DNA of 64,000 nucleotides from Williamsia maris (GCF_024171815.1 NZ_JAMTCJ010000002.1:124001-188000); one strand, 5' to 3'; counted from the first letter of the stretch, positions 1 to 9,217 are shown. Notes: generated by a model from the letters alone, not told the origin. Made by a program: numbers and translations.

Positions 1-818
1 TCGTCCAGTTCGCGTTCCTGTTCCTCGCGCTCGCCAACGGCATGCCCACCGGTCTTGCGTCGCTCGTCCTGCAGTCGTCGGCACCCTTCACGGTCGTCCT
101 GGGCGTCCTGCTGCTCGGCGAGCGCATGACCAGACGCCAGATCGGCGGGATCGCGGTGGCTGTCGGCGGGATGGTGGTGATCGCGGTCGACCGCATGCAG
201 GACGGCGCGGGTGCGGGCATCATCCCGATGGCGTTGACGCTGATCGCCGGCCTGGGCTGGGCGTTCGGCAACCTGGGCAGCCGACTCGCACGCAGCGACG
301 ACCCGATGCGCCTCACCCTGTGGATGTGCGTCGTGCCACCGATCCCGCTGTACCTGATGAGCCTGGTCATCGAGGGCCCCGCGGCGGGTTTCGACGCCAT
401 GTCCACCGCGTTCACCCCGAACGGTTTGGTCGCCCTGGCCGGCCTCGCCTACGTCGTCCTGCTGGGGACCATCGCCGGCTCCGGACTCTGGTCGTACCTG
501 ATGAGCCAGCACCCGGCCAGCACGGTCGCCCCGTTCTCGCTGCTGGTCCCCGTGGTCGGCATCACCGCGTCGTGGATCGCGTTGCACGAGCGGCCGAGTG
601 TCCTGCAACTCGTCGGGGCGGCGATCGTCATCGTCGGCTGCCTGGCCGGACTGATGGGATCGGCGCGCAAACCGGCTCCTGTGAAAGACTCGCAGGCATG
701 TCCGACGCTCCCCGAACCCCCCGGGCACGCCTCCCGATTCGTACCCGGACGGCGCTCGCGGCAGCAGCAGGCGCCCGATGGGCCTCGCAGAGAACCGGTC
801 GCGGCAAAGGCTCCATGA
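1..818 (+). CDS. EamA/DMT-family transporter, 5' end outside window
   Basis: The reading frame is open from the first bases, so the gene begins upstream. The visible part encodes the second half of a drug/metabolite transporter of the EamA family: hydrophobic segments with the typical pattern of an FLFLALANGMPTG helix, a LGERMT loop after the first repeat and a second LHERPS loop near the end (the repeated [L]xE glutamate of each EamA half). Substrate cannot be told. The last ~40 residues, after GSARKPAPV, are hydrophilic and overlap murT by about 120 nt; the true domain ends near base 680. A readthrough tail of this kind is odd but there is no earlier in-frame stop. Confidence 0.85.
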   Translation, partial: VQFAFLFLALANGMPTGLASLVLQSSAPFTVVLGVLLLGERMTRRQIGGIAVAVGGMVVIAVDRMQDGAGAGIIPMALTLIAGLGWAFGNLGSRLARSDDPMRLTLWMCVVPPIPLYLMSLVIEGPAAGFDAMSTAFTPNGLVALAGLAYVVLLGTIAGSGLWSYLMSQHPASTVAPFSLLVPVVGITASWIALHERPSVLQLVGAAIVIVGCLAGLMGSARKPAPVKDSQACPTLPEPPGHASRFVPGRRSRQQQAPDGPRREPVAAKAP

Positions 819-1978
819 TCGGTGGTCTCATCGCCGCCAAGATCGACCCGTCGATCATGGGTCGGTTGGCCGGGGGCAAGCGCACGGCGCTGATCACCGG
901 CACCAACGGCAAGTCGACGACCACCAAGATGACCACCGCAGCCCTGGGCACCCTGGGACAGGTGATCAGCCAGGCCGACGGCGCCAACATGGACGCCGGG
1001 ATCATCGCGGCGCTCACGCTGGGTCGCGACGCCCCCTACGCGGCGATCGAGGTCGACGAGCTGCACGTGCCGCACGTCAGTGACGCCGTCGACCCCGATG
1101 TGCTTGTGCTGCTGAACCTCTCGCGGGACCAGCTCGACCGCGTCGGCGAGATCAACATCATCGAACGACGTCTGCGCGAGGGGATTGCCCGTCACCCGGA
1201 CATGACGGTCATCGCCAACTGTGACGACGTTCTCGTCACGTCGGCGGCCTACGACGCCGCCAACGTGGTGTGGGTCGCCGCGGGCGCCGGGTGGGCGAAC
1301 GACTCGGTCAGCTGCCCGCGGTCCGGTGAGCCCATCGTCCGCACCGACAACGACTGGTACAGCAGCGGAACGGATTTCCGGCGCCCTACCCCGACGTGGT
1401 GGTTCGACGAGGACTCCATCCACGGTCCCGACGGTTTCACTGCACCGATGACCCTGACGCTGCCCGGAAAGGCCAACCGCGGGAACGCGACACAGGCGGT
1501 CGCCGCCGCGGTCACCATGGGCGCCGATCCGGCCGCAGCCGTGGTCGCGGTCTCCGGCGTCGGCGAGGTCGCCGGACGCTACGGCGTACGCACGGTCGGC
1601 GAGCACTCCGTGCGGATGCTGCTGGCGAAGAACCCCGCGGGCTGGCAGGAGGCGATGTCGATGATCGACCCGACCGCCGCCGGGCTGGTGATCGCCGTGA
1701 ACGGTCAGGTCCCCGACGGCGAGGACCTGTCGTGGCTGTGGGACGTGCGGTTCGAGCACTTCGAGAACACCGCGGTGGTCGCCGCGGGCGAGCGCGCATC
1801 GGATCTCGGTGTCCGCCTCATCTATGCCGGTGCAGAGCATTCGACGATTCCCGATCCGCTGGCCGCGATCGCATCGTGCCCGCCGGGTCGTGTGGACGTG
1901 CTCGCGAACTACACGGCGTTCCGCGACCTCGGTGTCGCCATCGACCGCATCGAACGGGCGGAGCAGCGACATGGCTGA
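698..1978 (+). CDS. murT: Lipid II isoglutaminyl synthase, MurT subunit
   Basis: 426 aa Mur-ligase-like subunit which, with GatD, amidates the alpha-carboxyl of D-iGlu in the lipid II stem peptide. The ATP-binding loop GTNGKSTTT lies near residue 66, followed by the Mur ligase central domain and the C-terminal DUF1727 region. ATG at 698 was chosen because the N-terminal R/A-rich segment matches the family; it lies inside the end of the upstream transporter gene. The stop overlaps the gatD start by 8 nt, so the two are translationally coupled. Odd: the zinc-ribbon insertion that usually has four cysteines keeps only one (SCPRSG, then WYSSG in place of a Cys-x-Cys). Confidence 0.95.
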   Translation: MSDAPRTPRARLPIRTRTALAAAAGARWASQRTGRGKGSMIGGLIAAKIDPSIMGRLAGGKRTALITGTNGKSTTTKMTTAALGTLGQVISQADGANMDAGIIAALTLGRDAPYAAIEVDELHVPHVSDAVDPDVLVLLNLSRDQLDRVGEINIIERRLREGIARHPDMTVIANCDDVLVTSAAYDAANVVWVAAGAGWANDSVSCPRSGEPIVRTDNDWYSSGTDFRRPTPTWWFDEDSIHGPDGFTAPMTLTLPGKANRGNATQAVAAAVTMGADPAAAVVAVSGVGEVAGRYGVRTVGEHSVRMLLAKNPAGWQEAMSMIDPTAAGLVIAVNGQVPDGEDLSWLWDVRFEHFENTAVVAAGERASDLGVRLIYAGAEHSTIPDPLAAIASCPPGRVDVLANYTAFRDLGVAIDRIERAEQRHG

Positions 1979-2696
1979 CGGCACATCGACATTGCGCATC
2001 GGGCTCGTCCTGCCCGACGTGATGGGGACCTACGGCGACGGCGGCAACGCGCTGGTGTTGCGTCAGCGGGCGCGCATGCGCGGCATCGACGCCGAGATCA
2101 TCGAGATCACCCTCGACGACCCGGTGCCGGACTCCCTCGACGTCTACACCCTCGGCGGCGCCGAGGACTACGCCCAGCGCCTGGCGACCCGACATCTGCT
2201 GCGCTACCCCGGTTTACAGAAAGCCGCCGAGCGCGGTGCGCCGGTACTCGCGATCTGCGCCGCGATCCAGGTGCTGGGGCACTGGTACGAGACCTCGGCC
2301 GGTGACCGCGTCGAGGGAATCTCCATGCTCGATCTGACCACCACCCCACAGGGTGTGCGCAGCATCGGCGAGCTCGTCACCAACCCCACGCTGCCCGGCC
2401 TCACTCAACAGCTCACCGGATTCGAGAACCACCGCGGTGGAACCACTCTCGGTACGGAATCGACCCCCTTGGCGCGCGTGGTCGCCGGCGACGGCAACCG
2501 GGAGGGCGGCCGCATCGACGGCGCGGTCACCGGTTCCGTCATCGGCACCTACCTCCACGGCCCGGCGCTGGCCCGCAACCCCGAGCTCGCAGACCATCTG
2601 CTTAAGCAGGCGCTGGGCACCGACGAGCTCGCTCCCCTGCCGTTACCCGAGATCGACCAGCTCCGACGCGAACGGATCACCGCCGCCAAGCGCTGA
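1971..2696 (+). CDS. gatD: Lipid II isoglutaminyl synthase, glutaminase subunit GatD
   Basis: 241 aa class I glutamine amidotransferase of the CobB/CobQ type that supplies ammonia to MurT. The nucleophile is the Cys in AICAAIQVLG (about residue 94), the His is in TYLHGP near residue 190, and the GYGDGGN-like TYGDGGN segment near the N-terminus is typical. Starts inside the murT stop region (ATGGCTGA overlap). Length is normal for actinobacterial GatD. Peptidoglycan amidation is important in mycobacteria, so this is a core gene. Confidence 0.95.
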   Translation: MADGTSTLRIGLVLPDVMGTYGDGGNALVLRQRARMRGIDAEIIEITLDDPVPDSLDVYTLGGAEDYAQRLATRHLLRYPGLQKAAERGAPVLAICAAIQVLGHWYETSAGDRVEGISMLDLTTTPQGVRSIGELVTNPTLPGLTQQLTGFENHRGGTTLGTESTPLARVVAGDGNREGGRIDGAVTGSVIGTYLHGPALARNPELADHLLKQALGTDELAPLPLPEIDQLRRERITAAKR

Positions 2697-2756
2697 TCAT
2701 CGGTCTTCGCGCCGCCGCCGACATGAGCGCGCACCTACCGCGCAAACGCGCGGCAA

Positions 2757-2790
2757 CCTGGGCGCGCATTCGAACGGTGGGCGCGCGTTC
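2757..2790. repeat. Dispersed GC-rich intergenic repeat, copy 1
   Basis: 34-bp stretch with the pattern CCTGGGCGCGC ... GAAC.GT.GGCGCGC that recurs at 15110-15143 with 26 of 34 bases identical. It is flanked by more GCGCGC blocks from about 2725. It sits between convergent genes, just 3' of gatD and of the ceramidase gene. Confidence 0.55.
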
Positions 2791-2807
2791 GAGGGTCGAA
2801 TCCCTCG
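2790..2807. terminator. Small hairpin between convergent genes
   Basis: CGAGGG-TCGAAT-CCCTCG is a perfect 6-bp stem with a 6-base loop placed between gatD and the convergent ceramidase gene. It could help end transcription on either strand, though there is no T-run. Confidence 0.3.
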
Positions 2808-2821
2808 CTCACGCCGTCGGG

Positions 2822-4846
2822 TCAGGTGACCGTGAAGGCTCCCGAGGTCCCGGTGAACGGCCGCACCGTCCCCGTGGCGGACCTGCTGTCCCCGAAGTAG
2901 CGGATCCGGAAACGACCCCGCGTGTCGGCCGGGATCGTCCATCGCACCGTGACCAGCGAGGTGTTCTGCGAGCCCCTCGGCCGCTTCCAGTGCAACTCGG
3001 TGCACCAGTCGTTGTCGTCGAACACCAACACCCACCGCGGGCCGTCCTGACGTTCCACGGCGAAATAGGTTCCACCGGTGTGGAAGTCGTTGGTCGGATG
3101 GGCACCGACGAAGTCGACGGAGACAGTCGCTCGCGGGGCGTACCACGTGGACGGCTCGGTGAGCACGTCGCCGAAGCGGTGTCCGCGCATCGGTGCGTCC
3201 GGCGGAACGGCCGGGAGCAGATCGGGTTGCGGTGACGACTTGTCCACCGGCGCGGGCCCTCGACCCAACCCCCTACCCGACACCATCGAGCGGGCCAGGC
3301 GGTCGAACTCCTGCAGGTACGCCGACAACGTCCACCGCCCGAACTGCGTCTCGCCGCCCTCGTACTGCTGCGCGTCGTACTCCTGCTCGGTGGTGACGTA
3401 CTGGCTGTAGCCGTTGGCGTAGCCCTGCAGCAGCACGTCGTCGGCATCGACACCGAGTGCGGCGGCCACCACGCGCCGGACCCGCAGGCCCGCAACGATC
3501 GTGAACTCGGCGGGCGCCGCGGCGAGAATCAGCGACCCGATGCGCATGATCTGGATGGGCAGGATCGACGGAATCCACCCCGACGGCGGCAGCAACCCCA
3601 GCGGCACGACGACGAGCTTGGGCGCCTGCACCGCGCGCACCCAGTCGGGGACGTCGATCTTCTGGCCCTCGTCGAACAGCGGGACCGGCCGGTTGTAGTT
3701 GTCCTCGGTGCTGGTCCCGATGGCCGCCGCACCCATGCACGCCGGTCCCGTCCGCGCGGGCCTGCCCTCCGGGGTGAAGCGCGCGGCGATCGACACCCTC
3801 GAGAAGTCCACGTAGTGGACCACCGACTCGATCCCGTTGCGCGCCATGGATGTCGCGGTCGCGAGCGCCGCCCGGCCCGCGTCGTGCTGTCGGCGTCCGA
3901 TGATGAGGCAGTTGGTCCGGTTGTCGGCGGTGGGGCCGGACGGGTGCAGCTTGCGCAACCACAGGTTCGGGGTCATGTCGCCTGCGTTGGTCTGCGGGAA
4001 CGACGCCACCACACCGTCGGTGGCGGACTCGGCGAGATAGCTGGCGTAGCCCTTGTTGTCCCCGGAGATGAGGACGTTGCGGTCGGTCAGCGAGGTGCCG
4101 TGCGTCGAGAACCACGTGATCTGACCCGCGTCGGTCGCCGCACCGTTCTTGCGCAGCCGCAGCACGGTGACCGCGGGATCGATCGCGTCGGGGAACACTG
4201 CCTTCTCCGACGCCGGGTTGCGGTCGAAAGCGGTACGAGAGCGGTTCGCGCTGGCGTCGTGGAGTTCTCCGCGACCCATCGCGATCGTGCCGGGCGCGAG
4301 ATCGTTGTGCGCCGCGACGATCGCGTTGACGATGCCGTTCACCTCGGCCTCGTACGACTTCTTCTTGAAGCCGAGAGCTGCGAGCGTGTAGGCGTAGTCC
4401 CACGCCGTACCGCCACAGGAGTTGTGATTGTGCGTGGCGTTGAGGTTGACGTTTCGCTCGGTGTACAGATCGCCGAATCGCCGTCGGAGGCGTGCGATCA
4501 CACCGAGATGGACCGACTGGAACAGGCACGCCACGTCGGCGTTGACGAAGACGACGCGTCCGCCGCCGACCTGATCGGCGATCACGTAGGCGCGTGCCCA
4601 GCATCGGGACAGCAGGCCCGCACTGACCTGGTCGGGCTCGGAGTAGCCCATCATCCCCTGCCCGGCGACGGCACCGGTCATGTCCGCCCGACCGCACCCG
4701 ACGAGATACCCGCCCGACCCGGACGGCGCTGCGTGCGCGGCACCCGCCCGGTCGGTGGCGAACGCTCCGCCGAGCGCGACTCCACCCGCACCGACGGCCA
4801 GGGCGCCCAGCACCGTGCGCCGGTCGATCGCTTCACCCGTGCCCAT
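2822..4846 (-). CDS. Neutral/alkaline ceramidase-like amidase, Tat-exported
   Basis: 674 aa, normal length for the neutral ceramidase family (hydrolysis of the ceramide N-acyl bond). Residues 8-40 form a Tat signal (DRRTVLGAL, then an Ala/Gly-rich core ending near AAHAAP), so export is expected. Family features: the metal-binding ATHNHNSCGG near residue 138, FSTHGTS near 247, and a C-terminal immunoglobulin-like domain from about 540 (GHRFGDV...). The stretch that normally carries the nucleophilic Ser (GxxSPN) reads NAGDMTPN, that is Thr in its place. ATG at 4846 is followed directly by the Tat motif. The gene is alone, convergent with gatD. Confidence 0.88.
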   Translation of the reverse strand: MGTGEAIDRRTVLGALAVGAGGVALGGAFATDRAGAAHAAPSGSGGYLVGCGRADMTGAVAGQGMMGYSEPDQVSAGLLSRCWARAYVIADQVGGGRVVFVNADVACLFQSVHLGVIARLRRRFGDLYTERNVNLNATHNHNSCGGTAWDYAYTLAALGFKKKSYEAEVNGIVNAIVAAHNDLAPGTIAMGRGELHDASANRSRTAFDRNPASEKAVFPDAIDPAVTVLRLRKNGAATDAGQITWFSTHGTSLTDRNVLISGDNKGYASYLAESATDGVVASFPQTNAGDMTPNLWLRKLHPSGPTADNRTNCLIIGRRQHDAGRAALATATSMARNGIESVVHYVDFSRVSIAARFTPEGRPARTGPACMGAAAIGTSTEDNYNRPVPLFDEGQKIDVPDWVRAVQAPKLVVVPLGLLPPSGWIPSILPIQIMRIGSLILAAAPAEFTIVAGLRVRRVVAAALGVDADDVLLQGYANGYSQYVTTEQEYDAQQYEGGETQFGRWTLSAYLQEFDRLARSMVSGRGLGRGPAPVDKSSPQPDLLPAVPPDAPMRGHRFGDVLTEPSTWYAPRATVSVDFVGAHPTNDFHTGGTYFAVERQDGPRWVLVFDDNDWCTELHWKRPRGSQNTSLVTVRWTIPADTRGRFRIRYFGDSRSATGTVRPFTGTSGAFTVT

Positions 4847-4964
4847 GGCAACCGTCCGTCCGTCATCCCCGCGCCCACCCGAGCGCAGGGATGATCATCG
4901 CAGGATCGATGCGTTCGGCTGAGGGAAATGACAGAGCTCCGCTCAGGGAAACCGGCGAGTCGGA

Positions 4965-5768
4965 TCAACGACCGCTGCTGGGACACACCTTCCAGCTGCC
5001 GCTCTCCTTCAGCAACACGACGTCGACCTTCACCGGCACACCGTCGAATCCGAACTTGGCCGTGGCCTTGTCGCCGTCGACGACGATGTCGGTCACCTGG
5101 TATTCCGGGAGGCCGGTGAACGCGCCGGCGCCACCACCAGATGCCGATCGCTGCATCAGGGCCAGGTCCTGGGAACACACCAGCGGCCCCAGGGAGGCGC
5201 CGTCGCCACCGGTGATCGCCTTCGCGTAGCCGGCGACGACGACCTGGATCTCGGCCTCGTCGCCCGACGACGCCCCTGCGGAACCGGATGTCGTCGGCGC
5301 AACCGACGACGCGGCAGACGAACTGGCGGCGACGGACGATCCATCGGAGTCGTCATCTCCGGTGAGCAGGACGACCGCGGTGACGACTCCGGCGATCATC
5401 ACCGCCACGACGAGAACAGCGGCGGCCACCAGCGGGCCGCGATTGCGCTTCGGCCCACCCGGGCCCGGTTGCGGTTGCCACGGTGCTCCGGGGCCCGGCC
5501 GACCGAAGGGCGGTTGGCCGAAAGGCTGCTGTCCATAGGGGAACTGACCGAACAAGGGCGGGCCCTGGGGGCCGGGCTGACCGTAGGGACCAGCTCCGCC
5601 GTAGGGACCTGCCGGCGGACCATACGGACCGGGCGGGCCATACGGACCCGCCTGTCCCGGTGGGCCGTAGGGGCCGGGGCCGTATCCGGGTTGCGGAGGC
5701 GGCCCCCACTGACCCGGGTCGTATCCGCCCGGTTGATCCCCGGGAGGACCGTACGGAGGTTGATTCAC
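4965..5768 (-). CDS. Single-pass membrane protein with Pro/Gly/Tyr-rich N-terminus
   Basis: 267 aa of unknown function. The first ~110 residues are cytoplasmic low-complexity repeats of GPYGPPG type, followed by a KRNRG stop, one transmembrane helix (about residues 117-142), a Ser/Ala-rich linker and an extracytoplasmic domain of ~100 residues with two cysteines (LVCSQDL and WKVCPSS) that may pair. The C-terminal part resembles DUF4878/lumazine-binding-like domains of mycobacterial membrane proteins (inference). GTG at 5768 overlaps the stop of the upstream kinase gene (GTGA), so the two are coupled. Confidence 0.75.
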   Translation of the reverse strand: MNQPPYGPPGDQPGGYDPGQWGPPPQPGYGPGPYGPPGQAGPYGPPGPYGPPAGPYGGAGPYGQPGPQGPPLFGQFPYGQQPFGQPPFGRPGPGAPWQPQPGPGGPKRNRGPLVAAAVLVVAVMIAGVVTAVVLLTGDDDSDGSSVAASSSAASSVAPTTSGSAGASSGDEAEIQVVVAGYAKAITGGDGASLGPLVCSQDLALMQRSASGGGAGAFTGLPEYQVTDIVVDGDKATAKFGFDGVPVKVDVVLLKESGSWKVCPSSGR

Positions 5769-6325
5769 ACCGACACCACCTGACAACGCTCGCGGGTGCG
5801 GTCCACGGCGAACCACCCGAATTCGAAATCCTGCCACCGCTGCAGGTACGGCCGCGATTCCTCGCCGTCGCGGGCCACGGCCCGTTCCAGGCGTTCGGAC
5901 GGCGAACCGCCGTCGAGCCACAGAGCGGTCTCGAGCCGATCGGCCATCCGTGCACGGGCGCTCGAGACGCCCTCGATGATCAGCAGTGGTTCCCACCGCA
6001 GCCACACACGCGGCCCTGCCTGTGCGGTGCCGTCGTGCCACACCCGCGGGTGATAGCGGTAGTCGTGGCGACGGGTGAACGATTGCAGCACATCGGCTTC
6101 CAGTTCTGGCCACCACCCCACCGGGTCATCCCAGGTCGCGAAGTCGTCGGTGCGGATGAGCACCGCCCGGACGCGACGCCGGGCCAGTTCGGCCATCAGG
6201 GCATCGGCGAACGTCGACTTCCCGGCCCCGGACGGTCCGTCGATCGCCACGATGCCTGCGCGGAGACCGTCTGCGATCTGTTGTGCCGCAGCACCATAGG
6301 ACAACCGCCCGACGGCGGCGGTCAC
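5765..6325 (-). CDS. P-loop kinase, uridine-kinase-like
   Basis: 186 aa with Walker [10 protein letters not shown] at about residues 30-38 and a RTDDF segment near 58 as in the uridine kinase/phosphoribulokinase fold; [11 protein letters not shown] near 113 is the usual second acidic strand of this family. A nucleoside or small-molecule kinase role is inferred from fold only. GTG start at 6325 overlaps the recR stop by 4 nt, and its own stop overlaps the next gene by 4 nt, giving a compact recR-kinase-membrane protein unit. Confidence 0.75.
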   Translation of the reverse strand: MTAAVGRLSYGAAAQQIADGLRAGIVAIDGPSGAGKSTFADALMAELARRRVRAVLIRTDDFATWDDPVGWWPELEADVLQSFTRRHDYRYHPRVWHDGTAQAGPRVWLRWEPLLIIEGVSSARARMADRLETALWLDGGSPSERLERAVARDGEESRPYLQRWQDFEFGWFAVDRTRERCQVVSV

Positions 6326-6933
6326 GTCAGGACCCGTCGCCCCGACATCGCGCGCCCGAGGGTCAGCTCGTCGGCGAACTCGAGGTCGCCGCCCATCGGC
6401 AACCCGGACGCGAGCCGGGTGACCGAGAGCCCGGGGAAGTCCTTGAGCATCCGGACGAGGTAGGTCGCGGTCGCCTCACCCTCGGTGTTGGGGTCGGTCG
6501 CGACGATGATCTCGCTGACGTCGACCCCATCGGTCTGATTGGCCAACCGGCGCAACAGCTCCCGGATCCGCAGCTGGTCCGGCCCGATGCCGCCGAGAGG
6601 GTCGAGGGCGCCACCGAGGACGTGATACCGGCCGGCGAACTCTTTGGTCCGCTCGATGGCCTGGACATCCTTGGGTTCCTCGACCACGCAGATCTTGGTC
6701 GCGTCGCGGCGGGCGTCGCCACAGATCCGACACAGCTTGTCGGCGGAGACGTTCCCACACTCGACGCAGAAGGTGACGTCGTCACGGACGTGCCCGAGGG
6801 CGCCGATCAGACGGTCGATCTCCTTGTTCTCGCCGCCGAGCAGGTGGAACGCGATGCGCTGAGCGCCTTTGGGTCCCAGACCGGGGAGCTTGGCCAGCTC
6901 GTCGATCAGATCCTGGATCGGCCCTTCGTACAC
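6322..6933 (-). CDS. recR: Recombination protein RecR
   Basis: 203 aa, the usual length. RecR works with RecF/RecO in loading RecA at gaps. Starts V(M)[17 protein letters not shown] with GTG at 6933, preceded by a GAGG box; the helix-hairpin-helix is in [11 protein letters not shown], the C4 zinc finger is [16 protein letters not shown] (about residues 54-69), and a Toprim domain with [13 protein letters not shown] follows. Lies 7 nt after ybaB, the common ybaB-recR pairing. Confidence 0.97.
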   Translation of the reverse strand: MYEGPIQDLIDELAKLPGLGPKGAQRIAFHLLGGENKEIDRLIGALGHVRDDVTFCVECGNVSADKLCRICGDARRDATKICVVEEPKDVQAIERTKEFAGRYHVLGGALDPLGGIGPDQLRIRELLRRLANQTDGVDVSEIIVATDPNTEGEATATYLVRMLKDFPGLSVTRLASGLPMGGDLEFADELTLGRAMSGRRVLT

Positions 6934-6940
6934 TCGATCC

Positions 6941-7285
6941 TCACTGCCCCAGGCCGGGACCGCCGAAGCCGGGGAGTCCACCGCCGAGGCCACCCGCGAG
7001 CGGGCCCATCGCGGTGGAGGTGAGCTCGTCGCGCTTGGTCGCGAGGTCGGCGAGCGCCCCGACGATCAGGTCCTGCAATGTCTCGATGTCGTCGACGTCG
7101 ACCACCTTGCGGTCGATCGTGACCGCGGTGATCTCGCCCGCGCCCGAACCGGTGACCGTCACCAGGCCGCCACCGGCGGTGCCGGTGAGCTCGGTCGCGG
7201 CGATCGTGTTCTGGGCGCTGAGCAGCTGTTCCTGCATTTTCTGAGCCTGGGCGAGCAGGCCTGCCATCGGGTTCTCGGGATCCAC
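6941..7285 (-). CDS. YbaB/EbfC family nucleoid-associated protein
   Basis: 114 aa. N-terminal [15 protein letters not shown] coiled helix and the [17 protein letters not shown] strand pair are typical of YbaB/EbfC DNA-binding dimers. Gly/Pro-rich tail from residue ~92. Immediately upstream of recR, as in many bacteria; dnaX, its other frequent neighbour, is 8 kb away. Confidence 0.93.
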   Translation of the reverse strand: MDPENPMAGLLAQAQKMQEQLLSAQNTIAATELTGTAGGGLVTVTGSGAGEITAVTIDRKVVDVDDIETLQDLIVGALADLATKRDELTSTAMGPLAGGLGGGLPGFGGPGLGQ

Positions 7286-7336
7286 GCGCTCCAGAGTAGT
7301 GGCTGGTGACCGACGACCTCGTCCCCCACGCGCGGC

Positions 7337-7672
7337 TCAGCGCAGAAGGCGTTCCACGTGGTCGGCGATCTCGTCGACAGTGCTGCCCTGGGCCGGTTCG
7401 ACGTCGAAGGAGAGCACGTCGCTGCCGCCGAAGATGCGGGCCGCGCGGGTGGTCAGCGCGAACTCGAATCGGTCGTCCACCCGCCGCCAGCGCAGGATGC
7501 CCTCGGGGATCGGGGCGCCCATCCCGGTCGAGATCTGATGGGTGGAGGCCTCGGTGGTCGCCAACGACATCAGGTCGCGTTGGATCTGGAAGCAGTCACC
7601 GCTCTCGGTGTCGAGGAAGACGACGGCCTCGAACTTGAGGTCGGGCAAACGGTCGTAGGAGACGACGATCAT
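7337..7672 (-). CDS. Conserved hypothetical protein
   Basis: 111 aa, soluble, alpha/beta in appearance (MIVVSYDRLPDLKFEAVVFLD..., ending VDEIADHVERLLR). No domain recognised. It starts 12 nt after the RluA-type gene on the same strand and is followed by a 51-nt gap before ybaB, so it is probably co-transcribed with the pseudouridine synthase. Coding is supported by the clean frame and the absence of overlap. Confidence 0.6.
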   Translation of the reverse strand: MIVVSYDRLPDLKFEAVVFLDTESGDCFQIQRDLMSLATTEASTHQISTGMGAPIPEGILRWRRVDDRFEFALTTRAARIFGGSDVLSFDVEPAQGSTVDEIADHVERLLR

Positions 7673-7684
7673 GACCCCATCTCC

Positions 7685-8647
7685 TCACACCCCGTCCTCG
7701 GACACCTCATCTTCGGACAACACCGACCGGGTACTGCAGAACACGCGCCGTCGGCCGGTGAGCGGGTCGTCGAACTCGAGTCGGTGGGCGACCAGACGCA
7801 GGGGCCGGGTGAAGTCGCCGGAGTCGGGTCGGGCCGCGAGCTCCGCGCGGACCTCGGGGTAGAGCGGGTCGCCGTCGATGGGGATGCCCAGGCCTGCCAT
7901 GTGGAGTCGCAGCTGGTGCGTCCGGCCGGTGTGCGGCGTCAGCCGGTACTCGGCCAGCCCGGCCGTCGCGTCCGAAGAGGCGTCGAGCAGCTCGACCCGA
8001 CTGCGCGCGTTGACCTCGCCGTCGACCACCCGCGCTCGGAGGTCACCGGAGTCCTTGAGGATCCGGTTCTCCACGTCGGCGGGCAGCCGCAGATCGGTCC
8101 GCACCGGCGCCGCCGCCCGGTACTCCTTCTGCACGAGCCGATCGGCGAACAACGCCTGGTAGTCGCGTCGCGCCTGCGGTCGTCGGGTGAAGAGCAAGAC
8201 GCCCGCGGTAAGGCGGTCGAGTCGATGGGCCGGGCTGATGAGGTCGGTGCCGAACTCGCGACGCAGACGCACCAGGGCGGTCTCCACCACGTGCACGCCG
8301 CGCGGCATCGTGGCCAGGAAGTGCGGCTTGTCGACGACGATGATGTCGTCGTCGGCGTGCAACACCGGCAGGTCGAACGGGATCGCGACCTCCACCGGCA
8401 GGTCGCGATAGAGATAGACCGGCGCCCCGGGGGTGGTCGGGGTCGACGGATCGAGCGGCGACCCCGACAGGTCGACGATCTCGCGTGCCGCGAACCGCGC
8501 GAGCAGGCCGGCCTCGTCGAGATCCGACAACGCAGGCGCCCGGCGCAGGGCGTCGATCAACAGCTCGTCGGTGGTCCGCAGCACCACGCGCGTGGCGTCG
8601 ACACCGTGCCGTGGCGGCAGCGGCGACGACCTCCGGCGTCGGCCCAT
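7685..8647 (-). CDS. RluA-family RNA pseudouridine synthase
   Basis: 320 aa. Converts specific uridines in rRNA or tRNA to pseudouridine. The catalytic Asp is in HRLDRLTAG (about residues 144-152); the conserved GRTHQLRLHMAGLGIPIDGD stretch lies near 240. An Arg-rich N-terminus replaces an S4 domain, which is not evident. Which uridine is modified cannot be read from the sequence. Confidence 0.92.
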   Translation of the reverse strand: MGRRRRSSPLPPRHGVDATRVVLRTTDELLIDALRRAPALSDLDEAGLLARFAAREIVDLSGSPLDPSTPTTPGAPVYLYRDLPVEVAIPFDLPVLHADDDIIVVDKPHFLATMPRGVHVVETALVRLRREFGTDLISPAHRLDRLTAGVLLFTRRPQARRDYQALFADRLVQKEYRAAAPVRTDLRLPADVENRILKDSGDLRARVVDGEVNARSRVELLDASSDATAGLAEYRLTPHTGRTHQLRLHMAGLGIPIDGDPLYPEVRAELAARPDSGDFTRPLRLVAHRLEFDDPLTGRRRVFCSTRSVLSEDEVSEDGV

Positions 8648-8686
8648 CGCCGCGCTACCGACCCGCGTCGAACCCGCCCGTCGCGA

Positions 8687-9124
8687 TCACTTCTCCAGGC
8701 GGGACTTGAGGTTGCCCAGGAGGGCGGACTGGATGCGGTTGAGCCCCTTGGGGGCGAACGTCTTCTCGAAGAAGCCGCCGATACCGCCTGCGCCCTTCCA
8801 CGACGTGGTGGTCTCCACCATCGACCCGTTGCCCTGGGGCGAGACGGTGTAGGTGGTCACCATGGTCGAGTTCTCGTCGTTCTCGGTGATGGTCGAGCCG
8901 TTGACCGCAACGGTGGCCTTCACGTTGCGCGAGCGCTTCGACGTCGCCTGCAACGTCCACTGTGCGACCGTGCCCGCACCGGTGGTGCCGCTGATGACCT
9001 GGTAGTCGAGGTACTGCTCGGGCAGGATCTGCGGACGCACGACGGCGTAGTCACTCAGTGCCGCCAGCACCGAATCCGGTGTTGCGTTGATGTCGATCGA
9101 CTGTGTAGCCGAAACCTGTGCCAC
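8687..9124 (-). CDS. SRPBCC family (polyketide cyclase/dehydrase-like) protein
   Basis: 145 aa START-like fold: QSIDINATPDSVLAALSDY at the N-terminus and a C-terminal amphipathic helix after WKGAGGIGGFF are typical of the SRPBCC lipid/ligand-binding family common in mycolate-containing actinobacteria. Ligand unknown. Single gene, 39 nt after the RluA-type gene in genome order. Confidence 0.85.
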   Translation of the reverse strand: MAQVSATQSIDINATPDSVLAALSDYAVVRPQILPEQYLDYQVISGTTGAGTVAQWTLQATSKRSRNVKATVAVNGSTITENDENSTMVTTYTVSPQGNGSMVETTTSWKGAGGIGGFFEKTFAPKGLNRIQSALLGNLKSRLEK

Positions 9125-9217
9125 GACGAATCACTCCCCTTGCGTGTCCATGGACTCCGATGTCGCTCGCAAGGATACGGAGGTGTGTGACCTGGGGGCG
9201 CTGCGGTGTGGGCGGCC

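Noticed and set aside
449-1999. 516-residue open frame antisense to murT
   Set aside because: Arg/Asp/Gly-biased translation with no family features; murT on the other strand has clear motifs. High-GC antisense shadow.
2780-2815. tRNA T-arm-like sequence GAGGGTCGAATCCCTC
   Set aside because: The loop is one base short and no acceptor, D or anticodon arm is found upstream; treated as a simple hairpin.
7358-9190. 610-residue open frame antisense to the RluA-type and SRPBCC genes
   Set aside because: It spans several well-supported minus-strand genes and the gaps between them and has no recognisable domain.
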